Assembly: GCA_964017045.1 (NCBI GenBank)
Contig: OZ024811.1
Location: forward strand, 10,503,674 to 10,567,673
Origin: Omphiscola glabra
Lineage: Eukaryota; Mollusca; Gastropoda; Lymnaeidae
Direction of reading: 5' to 3'
Length of the DNA stretch: 64,000 nucleotides
The position numbers were made by a program, and so were the translations under genes. Under the pieces are notes generated by a model. The model saw only the letters and a list, made by a program, of their open reading frames with translations. It ran no database searches and had not been told where the DNA came from. Below are positions 46,516 through 58,945 of the stretch, piece after piece (the first letter of the stretch is position 1; each line of letters opens with the position of its first letter).

Positions 46516-48954
46516 TTTGTTATGACTGATTTAAATTATTTTTTAAAAAAATCGCAGTTTTTCCCCCCATATTTCTAGCTTAAAAGCTTTCATTGGGAAT
46601 ACATAAAAAATGTTGGAGGAAGAAAAATATTTTAGTTAATTGAGACAATTTAATGAGAAACAGGGTTATGCTTTTTGTTTGTCAGCCAATCAAATCGTGG
46701 CTCGATCGTAGACAAGGGTACTCGAATAGGAGAAAAAATAGCCATTCTGTTCCTTTCCTTTTTTTCTTAATGATACTCATGGACAAAAAAAAAAACATAA
46801 CGCTAAAGACTATTATATTTATTTAACGTTTGAAAAATGTATAAATTCATTTAAGGCTGGGTTAGACATACTTAAAAAAAAATCAACAATAACCAATTAC
46901 TTCGGAATGAAGATTTAAGTCAATGCAAACAATAGAAGCATCATTTTTAAAAATAATATTAAGAACATCGTATTCCTATGGTAATTGTTTTATACATTTT
47001 TATGAAATAAAAAATCTCAAATATTATAAACCATTGTGATCAATTATTTTAAAAAGTACAAAAGAAGTAACTTTAAAAAAAAAATTTAAACATATTTACA
47101 AGCTGGCAACTCTTGTCCAAACAAAAACTATCAACAAGTCGTGCCGTAATAAGTATTAAGTCAATGTAGAAGTTTATTATATACACGTGAACAAAAATGT
47201 TCAATGCTCAATATTGCAATGAATATTTAATACTAAATAAATGTTTGTTGATTTATTACGATGAAAAGCTACTCACTAAACTTTGAAAGGTACATTAATT
47301 AAATCCTGTTACATTTCTATATAAGAAGTGTACAGTTATTGTTGAGAGTTTAATTAACACTCAAAATAGATTATTTGATCCGTATAGATGGTCGCTTACA
47401 CTGAACATATTTTTGGCTATTCAAAGTAATGAAATATTTGAAAAATTATATACAGACTACATGGTTAGATAAGGTTTGTTTTAAGATGAACACATGTGTT
47501 GAATTAGCCTACTAATACTAGAGTAGGGGAAGGCATCAGGAATGAGCAGTGTTACAAACCCTTGGAATCTAGACAAAACTAAATTAGGAAATGTTCAACA
47601 GGAAAATAAAATGTATTTATTACAATAACAAAACCTGATGGGCTGCACCTAAATTTAACTGTTATAATTCAAAAAATATTTCACTAGCTTAACTATGGAC
47701 TTATATTGCCATATAAGCAATTGGGGAGAAATTTAAAATATTGAACTCTTTTGTAATTGTTTTTTTCCCCAACTTACGGAACAATCATTTTGAGGAAACA
47801 AATGGCCTGAGTTTTATTTGACATTGAAACAATATATATATAAAAATAAAATGAAATGAGGCCTTTATTTTCAAAACAAAACTTGATTCGCAAATTTAAA
47901 GTTGATTACGTGCCATAAAATAAACATTGAAATAAGTGTAAATAAATAGAGTCGGACGCTTTATACAGCAGTTCAGTTCATCAACACTTACTTCTAAGCA
48001 ACATTTCTAAGGGTCTAAGGAAAGTTTACATTCAAACATAAAATAAACATTGAAATAAGTGCAAATAAATAGAGTCGGACGCTTTATACAGCAGTTCAGT
48101 TCATCAACTCTTATTTTTAACCAACATTTCTAAGGGTCTAAGACAAGTTTACATTCATTTTTGAAACTACAGTCCATTATCTGAGAGGCGTTAAGTAAAA
48201 ACATTGCTGTCCTCTCGGATATTTCACTGCAGCTAAGTGTTTATTTTAATTATATGTTGGTTTTATTGTTGTTTTTTTTTTGCTGAAGAAGGCTTCTTGC
48301 CGAGACGTTCGCTATTTTGATTTGTCTCGCCCCCTTCAAGGTTTTTTCCACCCATTTCTTTTAAATTTGTTAGAATCCATGAGATATTTTCAGTATTGCA
48401 GGATCGCTGGAATGAAAGCACTACTTTTTATTTACGGCCCTGAAATATGGAAAATAAATTATCAGATTAGACTGTGACTGGCGTAGTAAAATAGCGAAAT
48501 AAGATATTGAAAGGGTTATTAAACATTTAAGGCCTTCAATAAGTTGTAAGAAGGTTCAAAATTTGCATGGTATTTTTCTCTATAATTTTTTTCGGTTAAC
48601 CATTAACTAATTTGATTTATGAGAAAACTATAACTTGCTCACTTTGGGATATTTTTAATTGTGGCCACACCTACTCGACGTTTTACAGCATCAAGTTCGG
48701 TGGTTAGTCTCTGAAACATATTTGCTAGAGTTTATTTTTCAGTCTTAGACTGGAAATGTTGTTAACAATAAATGAAACATAAATACTTTAAAAGAATATT
48801 TCTGCCACATAACTCATTTGATTTATATGTTTATCCTGGAAAAAAAAGTCTATACAGTTTTTAAAGTTATTTATAAAAGAGATTATAAAAGTGTTGGACT
48901 GAGATAAAGCTTTAAAATAGATTAAATAATTTTATAAAAGTGAAAAAGGTAAAT
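46516..48954. other. AT-rich region without recognised genes
   Basis: Lies between the LINE fragments and the second 392-bp element. The missing 3' exons of the TIR-only gene should be here if they exist, but none could be identified by homology to the ARM-TIR gene. Confidence 0.5.
47913..48155 (+). repeat. 124-bp tandem duplication
   Basis: Two adjacent copies share CATAAAATAAACATTGAAAT, GAGTCGGACGCTTTATACAG and TTCTAAGGGTCTAAG with about ten differences. Confidence 0.88.
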
Positions 48955-49339
48955 TAATGGACTACGATTAGTCACTTCCTTGTTTTGTCACGTGATACGA
49001 GTAAGCCTTCGGTAGCCTATGCTACACATAACAACACATAATAACAGATAACAGCTGATCAGCCATTATCATTAATTTTAAAGCAAAATGTTTGTCTCCA
49101 CCAGCGCTTCCCCAATGTTAATTAAAAATTTTACTTTTCAAAATATTCTTGAATACACGTGTTATTTTAAATGACATTCATAAATGTGACAATAATTATA
49201 ATTCAGTTTTGATTAAAGGAAGAAAGTTGTTTGAAGAAAAATTTGTGAGCGAATAGTGTGGTGCAGACAGCCTACCGGAAGTCTTACTCGTACTTACGCT
49301 TATCACGTGACAAAACAATCGACTCATCGTAGTCCATTA
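48955..49339. mobile_element. Inverted-repeat element (copy 2), inserted 12 bp after a TIR-gene donor
   Basis: Matches the 392-bp element at 26233-26624 across its whole length, with ends AATGGACTACGATTAGTC and CACGTG-containing arms. Its right edge is only about 11 bp from the splice donor of TIR exon 49499-49351. Confidence 0.88.
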
Positions 49340-49350
49340 CACATAATTAC

Positions 49351-52300
49351 CTTCAGTGTTTCGTCATAAGGTTTTGCTCCACTAAAGTCATAATATATTT
49401 TTGCGCCGAGTAGAGTGGCCAACCAGCCACTAGGCTCAAATGTTTTTTGTAATTTAATTATCATGTATTCCTTTTTCACAGCGAATGTGTGTTCAGCTTC
49501 TGTAATTAGTTCACAAGAAATTTGTAGTATTTCATTATTAATAGAAGGGATGTCATTCGCATAGATAAATAATCTTAATTCGATGAAGAGTAAGTTTGTA
49601 ATGCAGGATAGAATCATGGGCGCCTACACAGTTGGAGGTGGGGGAGGGGAAGAAGCAGCTGCATACTATATGCATTTAATCAGTTAATAAAATTAATATG
49701 GAAAAGAAAATATTAATATTCTATATTTTTTAATTTGATTTTTTTCAAAAAAGGGGGTGGGTGCTTTTTTGTGAAATTTTTATTTTATTTGACGATCCAA
49801 AAGTCTGGAATGAGATATTATTATTATTCGCGCTAAGCCATCCAGCTACACAGCACGGAGTTTGAATTTTAAGAATTAAAGCTAAAATAAAAACAATAAG
49901 ACTACTAAAATTCATTATTTCGGGACAATAAAAGTATTGGATTTTCGAAAAAAGGGGAAGATTTATTAAGAAATTCGAAAAAGTTGTTGCCAATATCATT
50001 GTTGAATAGACAACAAAGTCCTAACAATTTTATAACGGCAAATCTTTTATATTACTAACATTCTCGAACTAAATACGAAAACCATGACCCCCAGATTTGA
50101 CCCATGTATAGTGGGTGAGCAGAGGTGGCTTCCAACACTCAGGTGGGAGGGGGGTTGATGACCTTGGAGCGAATCTACCTCCACCCCACCCCAACCGGTC
50201 ACCTTAGTAGAAACAGTCCGTACCCTGACGACAGTTTTGGCTGGCCTGGTAATTGCTAGATATGCACAAGAGGACAACCCAAGCATCTGTAACAGCTCGG
50301 GCCATTCCGTCCAGTAGGTTGCCTCCTATATCCTCTGTGTCTATCCACAACTTGTAACCTTTCTCCTGTTGATTGGTTTAGGAAAATTTTATTATGTGTA
50401 TAACAAAAGTTTGCTCTGAATTTAAATGTTGATGTTTAAAGGTATTTTTAAAAACTCCAACCCAGGAATGCTCGATAAAATTTCACCTTAAAAATTTCAC
50501 ATTTTATTCTGTAATGTACGATAAAGTAAGGCTTCAATAATTTTCTATGTTTTAAAAATATTCAAAATCATGGAAAATAAATAAAACATATTAACCTCAA
50601 AGTCTCTTTGTTAATGTTTTCTCTTGTACACTCACATGTACACTCACAGAGAACTCGATTCCACCCAGATGGGCTATGTTAAGCCCCTGGATGCTTGATC
50701 TCCGAGAACGTTTGGGTATACGGTTAGGGTGTATACGAATTAAAATTGATATCCTTGAGGCAAGTTATTCTTATTGTTCTTCCGTCAAATTAGTGAGGAC
50801 CTCTTTTATCACCCGATTGTGGCATAGGTTGATTCTTTCTTCTGGATGCGCGCAGCTGATAAGATGTTATTTTGGCTTCAAGTTGCTTGGAGCCTTTATG
50901 TAACGAGAGGCGGCTTGATTCTTTGCCAAGTGTTTATATGAAACGTGGAGACTCTGGCAATGCATGTGCGAAACCTGAAACAATATCAGACGACATGCCT
51001 CCGACAAATTTCACCGATATCCAAACATTTGCACAGTAGTTTCATATATGCCCGGCGGGACATGTTGTGAGGATGTCAGAAGACCGCTTGCACAAGAGAA
51101 TATTTTATGGCGAACTTGAGCGTGGCATTGGAGCATGCTGGAGGGCAGAGTAGACGCGCCAAAGACACCATGAGCGCATCATTAAATTCTTGCTCTGCTA
51201 AATAATGAGCAGATCAGTCTTTAGTTTGGGTGCTGATGTCTCCCCTGGTCTCCATTTTTTAGACCTCCTTCCGTGGGTTGCGCTGGCTCTTGCAATGCGA
51301 GAGCTAATCTCATCATCGAAGGTGACTTTGAGGTACAGTGCGTTGCCAAATTAAGAGAATCAGTTTACTGCATTACTTGCTGGCATCCGTCCGTCACAAT
51401 GTGACGATGGTTTAGACGCCGCAGCACGAAATCCTGCAATGCCTGGGATTATTCTTTTTAGGATTATAAGGTTGTTCCCTAACACAGCAAATCGCCTCTC
51501 TCCACGCCGCTGGGAGAATCATATGTGGATGATACAGCTTGGAAACAGTGGCGTCGAAGGCGTTGTCGGAATGTTTCATTGTGAAAAATGTTATCCAACT
51601 GCGGGTTTGAATTCAGAGTTTCCTTCTCTTAGATGAGTTGCCGCCCAAGGTTAACGAGTCCCATCCACCCGTGGTGTTGGTGATACTTTTGCTTTGGTGG
51701 GGATGGAACTCCAGACCATGAACTTGAGATTGATCCAGTTTAAACCACTCGGCCACCAAACAAGAAACATTACTTGAATGTTTGGTTAAAGGTATTTTTC
51801 CCCACGAGTTGGCTGGTGCTGGATCTCAATCTTATTCGTATTAACGTTTGTAGGTAAGGTAACACTGCGGTAGGTTATAAGCCACGTAGACTTAGTAGGC
51901 AATAAGAGAGCGGACACTCAAGCAAAAAGAAAAACAGCGCGGTTTCCCGGTCCCAGCAAGAAACACCTGTCACTTATATCGCTGTCAAAACTGGCTGGCG
52001 GACCACTTTGGGGGGGGACCAAGTGGAACGTACAGTGGGTAGACAGCACCAAGACCAAAGGTGTATACCGTACGCCAACATGCCACATCATAGCAGAACT
52101 GATTCCTGTTGGAAACTGGGTCTCCGAGACCACAGTCTGGTCACCCAAATGCGAACGAAACACTGGCCTACTAACTCTTACTTCAACAGGCTAAACAACA
52201 ATATAGGACCCGACCTACACGCTGGTCCCGGAGACACTAGTTCATCTGTTGACTTCGTGTTCCCCACTGGATGTTGCAAGGGGAGGTAGAGCCCTACGTC

Positions 52301-55300
52301 CCGACAATGCTATATGGCACAGACCAGCACATGGAACAGGTTGCCACTGTACTGGCCGAGGCTTTAAGAGCGTAATCTCAAGCTACTACCACAATATGTG
52401 TGTTAGTTAGTTGTAAGTTGTGATGTCAAGTTACCATTTATATAACAAAAAAAATTGCTCTAAATTCTGAGTAGGGAAAATCCGTAACGTCTAACGATTC
52501 AACATGTGTTTGAATGTAAAGTATTTAGAAATAAATAAAATCGAATAGTTAAAATTTGGTGTATCAATGTCAAATTTTTATGTAAATTGAAATTAGCATA
52601 AACTGCTAGAATATTCACACATTAAGAACAGTGTGTATCAGAGATTATTTGACCTGAAATTCACCTTAAGACTTCGGTAGATTCTCAAGACCATTTCTTG
52701 CTCTTTGTGGCAGTAGCTGATAAATATATGTTTGCCCACCGGTGTTGCATCTAGATTAAAAAAAGAACAACAAAAAAAAAACAAATATTGAATCAATTCA
52801 ACTTCTATATCAACTGTTAACACTAAAAACAATTGAGAATAAGAGAAAATTATATTATGAGAGCTGGTCCTCACCTTTTGAAGGACTGGGTCCAGGCTGA
52901 ACATTTGTACCTGGATTGATAACTGGTTGATTTGTATTAGATTCATTAAACTGCACAAAACATTTCGCCAAGTTTTTTGAGGGGTCATCAGCTCCCATGT
53001 GTATGTGTTGTATAAGGTTAGCAATTGCGCCCTTTTTGACCTTTTTTTCCACCACAAGACCCTTAGCGAGGCCAATAAGTTTACTATCCTGAAATAGTCA
53101 GTAATGTGTATTAATTTTGTATTTTTCTAAGTATGTGATATTATTGATATTATATGACAATGACATTATAGACAGAATGGTGGACAATGACATCATAGAC
53201 AGAATGGTGGACAATGCCATCATAGACAGAATGGTGGACAATGATAGACAGAATGGTGGACAATGCCATCATAGACAGAATGGTGGACAATGCCATCATA
53301 GACAGAATGGTGGACAATGACATCATAGACAGAATGGTGGACAATGCCATCATAGACAGAATGGTGGACAATGCCATCATAGACAGAATGGTGGACAATG
53401 CCATCATAGACAGAATGGTGGACAATGCCATCATAGACAGAATGGTGGACAATGCCATCATAGACAGAATGGTGGACAATGCCATCATAGACAGAATGGT
53501 GGACAATGCCATCATAGACAGAATGATGGACAATGCCATCAGAGACAGAATGGTGGACAATGCCACCAGAGACAGAATGGTGGACAATGCCATCATAGAC
53601 AGAATGGTGGACAATGCCATCATAGACAGAATGGTGGACAATGCCATCAGAGACAGAATGGTGGACAATGCCATCAGAGACAGAATGGTGGACAATGCCA
53701 TCATAGACAGAATGGTGGACAATGCCATCATAGACAGAATGGTGGACAATGCCATCACAGACAGAATGGTGGACAATGCCATCATAGACAGAATGGTGGA
53801 CAATGCCATCACAGACAGAATGGTGGACAATGCCATCAGAGACAGAATGGTGGACAATGCCATCATAGACAGAATGGTGGACAATGCCATCAGAGACAGA
53901 ATGGTGGACAATGCCATCACAGACAGAATGGTGGACAATGCCATCATAGACAGAATGGTGGACAATGCCATCATAGACAGAATGGTGGACAATGCCATCA
54001 GAGACAGAATGGTGGACAATGCCATCACAGACAGAATGGTGGACAATGCCATCATAGACAGAATGGTGGACAATGCCATCACAGACAGAATGGTGGACAA
54101 TGCCATCACAGACAGAATGGTGGACAATGCCATCACAGACAGAATGGTGGACAATGCCATCACAGACAGAATGGTGGACAATGCCATCAGAGACAGAATG
54201 GTGGACAATGCCATCAGAGACAGAATGGTGGACAATGCCATCACAGACAGAATGGTGGACAATGCCATCAGAGACAGAATGGTGGACAATGCCATCAGAG
54301 ACAGAATGGTGGACAATGCCATCACAGACAGTATGGGTGAAAGTGATACTAAAGACAAAATGGTGTAAAGTGTTATAAAAGACAGAGTGGTGTAAAGTGT
54401 TATAAAAGACAGAGTGGTGTAAAGTGTTATAAAAGACAGAGTGGTGTAAAGTGTTATAAAAGACAGAGTGGTGTAAAGTGTTATAAAAGACAGAGTGGTT
54501 AACAATGCTGTATGAGATAGAATGATTATCCAACCTCCCCCCCCCCCCCCCCCCCAAAAAAAAATGAGGAATCAAATCACATGCCACTTACGTAGTTAAA
54601 AAGTAAAATTAGTTTAGAACACACGTCTGCTGTGCTGAGAGCCGTTCAGATACAACACGTGGGCTTTTAAAATTAAAAAAAAAAAAAACCAACCAAAAAT
54701 AGCACACCATATTATAACCAATCGTATTGCTTGACAGCATAATGGGAAAGTTTGTTCCGTTCGATGAACACAGGAATAAAAAAAAAATAAACTGAATGAA
54801 GTTAAAAAACGGAGTACGCGTATTTTCTTGACCTCTCAAGGACATGTTTTCATTTTACTTTGCGCGTTCACTAGTGAAGTTTTTACGCTCACCTTGCTAT
54901 CTATGCTCAAATCACGATAATCGAATAGTTATTGAGGAAGTAGCACTCTCATTATGTTGTTTATTGAAACACGCTTCAGATACACTCCGTACACGTAAAA
55001 TACGCTCAAAATACACAACATGTTACATACAACACATTTTAGATAAACAATGGTATATAAAACAGAATTTATACATACACGATATTGAAATTAAAAAGGT
55101 TCTACATGCAAGCAATGTTATTTAAAATATATTATAGATAACATAATGATCCGCGGTTCTCAACCTGTGGGTCGCGACCCCCCCTCCCCTACCGGGGTCG
55201 AACGACCCTGACACAAGTGTAGCCTAAGACCACGGGAAAACACATATTTATGAAGTAGAAACGAAAATAATTTTATAGTTGTGGGTAGCCACAACATGAG

Positions 55301-55825
55301 GAGCTGTATTTAAGGGTTGCGGGTTTATGAAGGTTGAGAACCACTGATCTAGATTCACACGATGTAGGGTGTTGTCTGGTATGGTATATTTCGCTAGGTT
55401 TACTACGCATACTGGGACCGCAGATTAGTGAAATGGTGGCGGGGTGAAGTTTTATTTTCTCCGGAGGCGTAAATTGGTGTTTTATTCAGTTGAGGTGTAA
55501 AATAAAGTTCTCCCGTTTGTCTTGGGCCAGACACAACATTATGATCTGTCTGTGGAGGCAATTTATTGAGTCTTCGGGATCTGCGCTGGACATGCGTGTA
55601 AACCAATGTTCTTTTTAGGCCCATATGCATTCAAGTATAAAACATAAATTAAAAAAAGCTAGCACTTAAACAAGCTCTACATGCACACAACTTTGAATAA
55701 AATACGATGAAATTACACACACTGACCTCTGTACAAATACGCTAATCATGCACGCGGCACTTAAACATAATACAATACGTCGAGTTGACGTCAGTAGGAC
55801 TACTCACGTTAGATTTCCCTGCCAT
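49351..55825 (-). CDS. TIR-domain protein without ARM repeats (TIR-only gene)
   Basis: Minus-strand exons 55825-55808 (MAGKSN), 53088-52875, 52750-52665, 50365-50224 and 49499-49351 join in phase to 203 residues; the 3' end was not found. Residues 7-77 (DSKLIGLAKGLVVEKKVKKG, then a Pro/Asn/Gln linker) replace the ARM region. Residues about 83-203 form a TIR domain: VGKHIFISYCHKEQEMVLRI, GYKLWIDTEDIGGNLLDGM, VVLLCISSNYQASQNCR, PSGWLATLLGAKIYYDFSG. Exons of 142 and 149 bp have exactly the same length and phase as their counterparts in the ARM-TIR gene, so the two are paralogues. Asp125 (LLDGM) stands where the ARM-TIR protein has Glu429. The last exon's donor is followed within 12 bp by an inverted-repeat element. 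Role: TIR scaffold or enzyme, not determinable here. Confidence 0.8.
50930..51190 (+). pseudogene. LINE C-terminal fragment
   Basis: A plus-strand frame reads MSEDRLHKRIFYGELERG then a stop in place of the usual continuation. This resembles the C-terminal tail of non-LTR retrotransposon proteins. Too degraded to assign a clade. Confidence 0.5.
51230..51350 (-). pseudogene. LINE RT thumb-region fragment, opposite strand
   Basis: The minus strand reads LYLKVTFDDEISSRIARASA, like the YLGSxI...DEIxxRIxxA segment after the RT domain of non-LTR elements. Confidence 0.5.
51500..51769 (-). mobile_element. tRNA-derived SINE (copy 3)
   Basis: The minus strand starts with TGGTGGCCGAGTGGTTTAAA (tRNA A-box-like, Ser/Leu style) and has GGTCTGGAGTTCCATCCC (B-box-like). 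The body blocks CAACTCATCTAAG and AACTCTGAATTCAAAC match copy 1. Confidence 0.78.
51840..52340 (+). pseudogene. RNase H-like and tail fragment of a non-LTR retrotransposon
   Basis: The plus strand reads SHVDLVGNKRADTQAKRK, the typical end of a retroelement RNase H, then LRDHSLVTQMRTKHWPTNSY, like the tail segment that follows it in several LINE clades. Frames are broken. Confidence 0.6.
53156..54335 (+). repeat. 27-bp minisatellite, about 44 copies, intron 1 of the TIR-only gene
   Basis: The unit ATCATAGACAGAATGGTGGA plus CAATGCC is almost invariant except one site (AtA, AgA or AcA before GACAG). One copy near 53240 lacks part of the unit. As 27 is a multiple of three, long frames of 375-455 codons are open on both strands; they are not genes. 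The array starts about 70 bp from exon 53088-52875. Confidence 0.96.
54345..54510 (+). repeat. Second 27-bp array, diverged relative of the first
   Basis: The unit AAAGACAGAGTGGTGTAAAG plus TGTTATA has five to six copies. It shares the AGACAGAxTGGTG core with the larger array and abuts it. Confidence 0.9.
55151..55346. mobile_element. 196-bp hAT-type MITE (GGTTCTCAACC family)
   Basis: Left CCGCGGTTCTCAACCTGTGG and right GGTTGAGAACCACTG are inverted matches. The flanks ATAATGAT and ATCTAGAT are a decayed candidate 8-bp duplication (5 of 8). Confidence 0.78.
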
Positions 55826-57472
55826 CTCCTTTTAAACCAACGAAATGACCTTGTGCTACGTGTCCTGTTAAACTGAAGGTAGGACTGCTAGTCCTGTTTC
55901 CAGTCATTGCGGATGTTCATCGGTGCACGCTAGAGCTGCAGATAGATTCTAAGTAATAAGACGACGGGGGATTTCTTAAAGATTTACATACGGTTTAAAG
56001 GCATGGAATGAGGTACAACAGTGGTCCTCAATCAATTTTTGATGTGGACTATTTTTAAGTTTATATTCGTGTTGTTTATTTTTCACGATTTTCGTGTGAA
56101 ATGGTGTAGCTTATTAATTTATTAGAAGTGATAAATATAATTTATGATAAATTTATAAAAAAAAGATGACTTAGATAAAAATCTGCTTGCATATTTAAAA
56201 TTACAATGTGCTATATAATATAACCACTTCATAAAAATAATTTCCATTCAAATAGAAAAACAAATAGATTCACCACTATCCATATCTTCCAGCTCAAATG
56301 TTTGAATTTCTTGTCTGTAAATGTTAATAAATGAAGAATTATTCCGAATATTTATCACTTACACTGGCAACAAAACAGATTATATGTTTTAATTCCTTTT
56401 TTTTTAAAAACATGTTATAACGAACTAAAAATCCAATTGCAAAATAATTGATCATAATAAGATAATGGAATAAGAAACAGTAGCGGCTGCTTTCAAAATA
56501 AGCTAAAATATAAATAACGTTTAAAAAAAATTTAATGCGAACAGTTAAAAATGAATAATATATATAAATACACACACACATACATTCATAGAGATTAACC
56601 TCTGTATTTTTGAGACCCCCTGATGTTTTTGTGCCCAGAGATTTCCTCCTTTTTTTTTAACTGCATAAAACTTTTGGCTCCCTGTCCAACCTTCTTGTAT
56701 AATTGTTAATTTCTTTTCAACCCAGTACACCGGCGGTTCTCAATTCTTTTTTATACCATGACCCGTTGAATATTTGAGAAATCGGGACGAGCCTCAGCCA
56801 GAATTGTTCCTAGATTTCAAGAAAAATATGCTGATGGGGGTTTGTAACGAGTGAAATTTATTTATCAAATTTTTGTAACTTATAATTATAGTATGTCATG
56901 AAAAGACTTCGTCAAATTTTTACATTAAAATGTCTTGAAAAGTACTTGAATCTTAATTTAAAAATATAAACATAAATTGAGTTTTCATTTAGCTGTAGTG
57001 TAGGCACCGTGTAGTGACAAATAAGAATCAGACCCAATCCCTGACACTAGCATTTCAGTGTGACAAAGAACATTGGCATAAATAAAGTAAAATATTCACA
57101 TTTACCCCCCCCCCACGCCCATACTGAAATTTCTGATATTCACAAGTGACCGTTGACATAATGTAAGACGATCCCTGAGTGGGGCGCAAAACAAAGATTT
57201 GAGGACAATAAAATTGCACAATCGGCACAATCACACATATTTTATCATTGATTTCTTTTATGGACACCTTTGGTTATAAAAACTGTCTTGAATTCACGAA
57301 TTCGCAAGGATCTGATGGTACACGTAATCATAGTTCAGTAAGAATTATGTCTAATAATAGACTTCACTGAGTGTGTACAGAGAAATGCTGACAAAAAGTT
57401 TAAGGCAATGCTTAAAATGGTATATACAAACAATTCTGGAACAAATAGTTCATATTCAATCTTCTTGACGAC

Positions 57473-57794
57473 AACGCTGGTCTTAGGTAAACTGTCGCCC
57501 TGTGCGAAGCACCCGTTCGGCGCCCCCTTCCCTAATTTACATGCGCTTTCGGTTGGTTTCCAACCCCAGTGTGAGATTCCAAATTAAGAATGCAACTTTC
57601 ATCGTATGAAAACTCATTGTATGAAAAGCGATTGTACGAAAAGTTAGAATACCGTTTCTCGACCCCGGAGCCGAGGTTCACACCTCCTAATTATAAACTA
57701 AGGGAATTTAAATATTTACTGGCGCCCCAGGCGCCACTATGGCCACGGCGCCCTGTGCGAGGGCACAGGTCGCACACCCTAAAGGCCGGCCCTG
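57473..57794. mobile_element. Possible hAT-type element, GGCGCC-rich
   Basis: The right end in reverse, CAGGGCCGGCCTTTAGGG, partly matches the left AACGCTGGTCTTAGG, and CCCTGTGCGA blocks occur in inverse order inside. Flanks TTGACGAC and TTGACGGT are 6 of 8 identical. Confidence 0.5.
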
Positions 57795-58182
57795 TTGACG
57801 GTAAAGTTAGTGTGATAGACTTAAAATCTTAAAATTTACATGAACGATACTTAAATTGATTTCCTTGTGACTCTTGTAATCTCCTAGATAGTACGAACCA
57901 CAACATTATGTGGTATGAACGTTTTATTTTTGTTGACCGAACAAACCTCCTTTTCAACATAGAGCTATATTGACGTCATTAAGATTTTCAAACGGATACG
58001 TTTTTAATTTTGCGTTTGTAATAATATGTGATTTCCCCCCCTTTTGCTGAAGAATGCATTTGGCCGAAACGTCCTATTCGTTGTCACGTCTTATCGTATC
58101 AAGCCTGAAACTATCTTGTTCCCCTATTTTCTTCAGACTGCTTGTACGCAGTTCCTCAAAGATATATATTATTCTGAGTGAG

Positions 58183-58605
58183 ACTTGTATCTCTGTTTCG
58201 ACAGCTGAGAGGCAGCTTCCACGTGTATCTCTGTTTCGACAGCTGAGAGGCAGCTTTCACTTGTATCTCTGTTTTGACAGTTGAGAAGTAGCTTTCCCTT
58301 GTATCTCTGTTTTGACAGTTGAGAAGTAGCTTTCACTTGTATCTCTGTTTTGACAGTTGAGAAGTAGCTTTCCCTTGTATCTCTGTTTCGACAGTTGAGA
58401 GGTAGCTTTCACTTGTATCTCTGTTTCGACAGTTGAGAAGTAGCTTTCACTTGCATCTCTGTTTTGACAGTTGAGAAGTAGCTTTCACTTGTATCTCTGT
58501 TTTGACAATTGAGAGGTAGCTTTCACTTGTATCTCTGTTTTGACAGTTGAGAGGTAGCTTTCACTTGTATCTCTGTTTAGACAGTTGAGAAGTAGCTTTC
58601 AATAA
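58183..58605 (+). repeat. 38-bp minisatellite, about eleven copies
   Basis: The unit contains TTGTATCTCTGTTTTGACAG then TTGAGAAGTAGCTTTCAC. Copies alternate between TTTCGACAG and TTTTGACAG, and between GAGAGG and GAGAAG. Confidence 0.93.
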
Positions 58606-58859
58606 GACGGATTGAAACATCTCTCTACCCACGGCTTATATCAGGCACATTCACCGTCTTCTCATTTTCTGTGTGATAATTACATAGCTTTTAAGACGCC
58701 GTTCAAAGCAAAATCAAGCTGTTCAATAAAACCCGTACTAAACGCATCTCCTGGTCAGTTGGAGGGTCGGTATTCCTTTTGGCTCAATTGAGATTCACAA
58801 ACATTGATTTACAAAAAAAAGATTTTTTTCCAAAAATTATTAGTGTCGTTCATTATTTG

Positions 58860-58945
58860 GTGTAGGTGGAGGAGTGGTGAAGTTGGAAAGGTGTTGTAGG
58901 TGGTAAAGGTGGTGTAGGTGGTATATGTGGTGTAGGTGGTGTAGA
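58860..58945 (+). repeat. GGTGTAGGTGGT repeat
   Basis: Short G/T-rich array of GTGTAGGTG units, about eight copies. Confidence 0.7.

Noticed and set aside
53156..54335. CRISPR-like array
   Set aside because: Units are contiguous repeats without unique spacers, in an intron-rich eukaryotic genome. It is a minisatellite.
53150..54587. Long open frames of 375-455 codons on both strands
   Set aside because: They are made entirely of the 27-bp minisatellite. A unit length divisible by three keeps all stop-free frames open, and the peptides are monotonous repeats with no domain.
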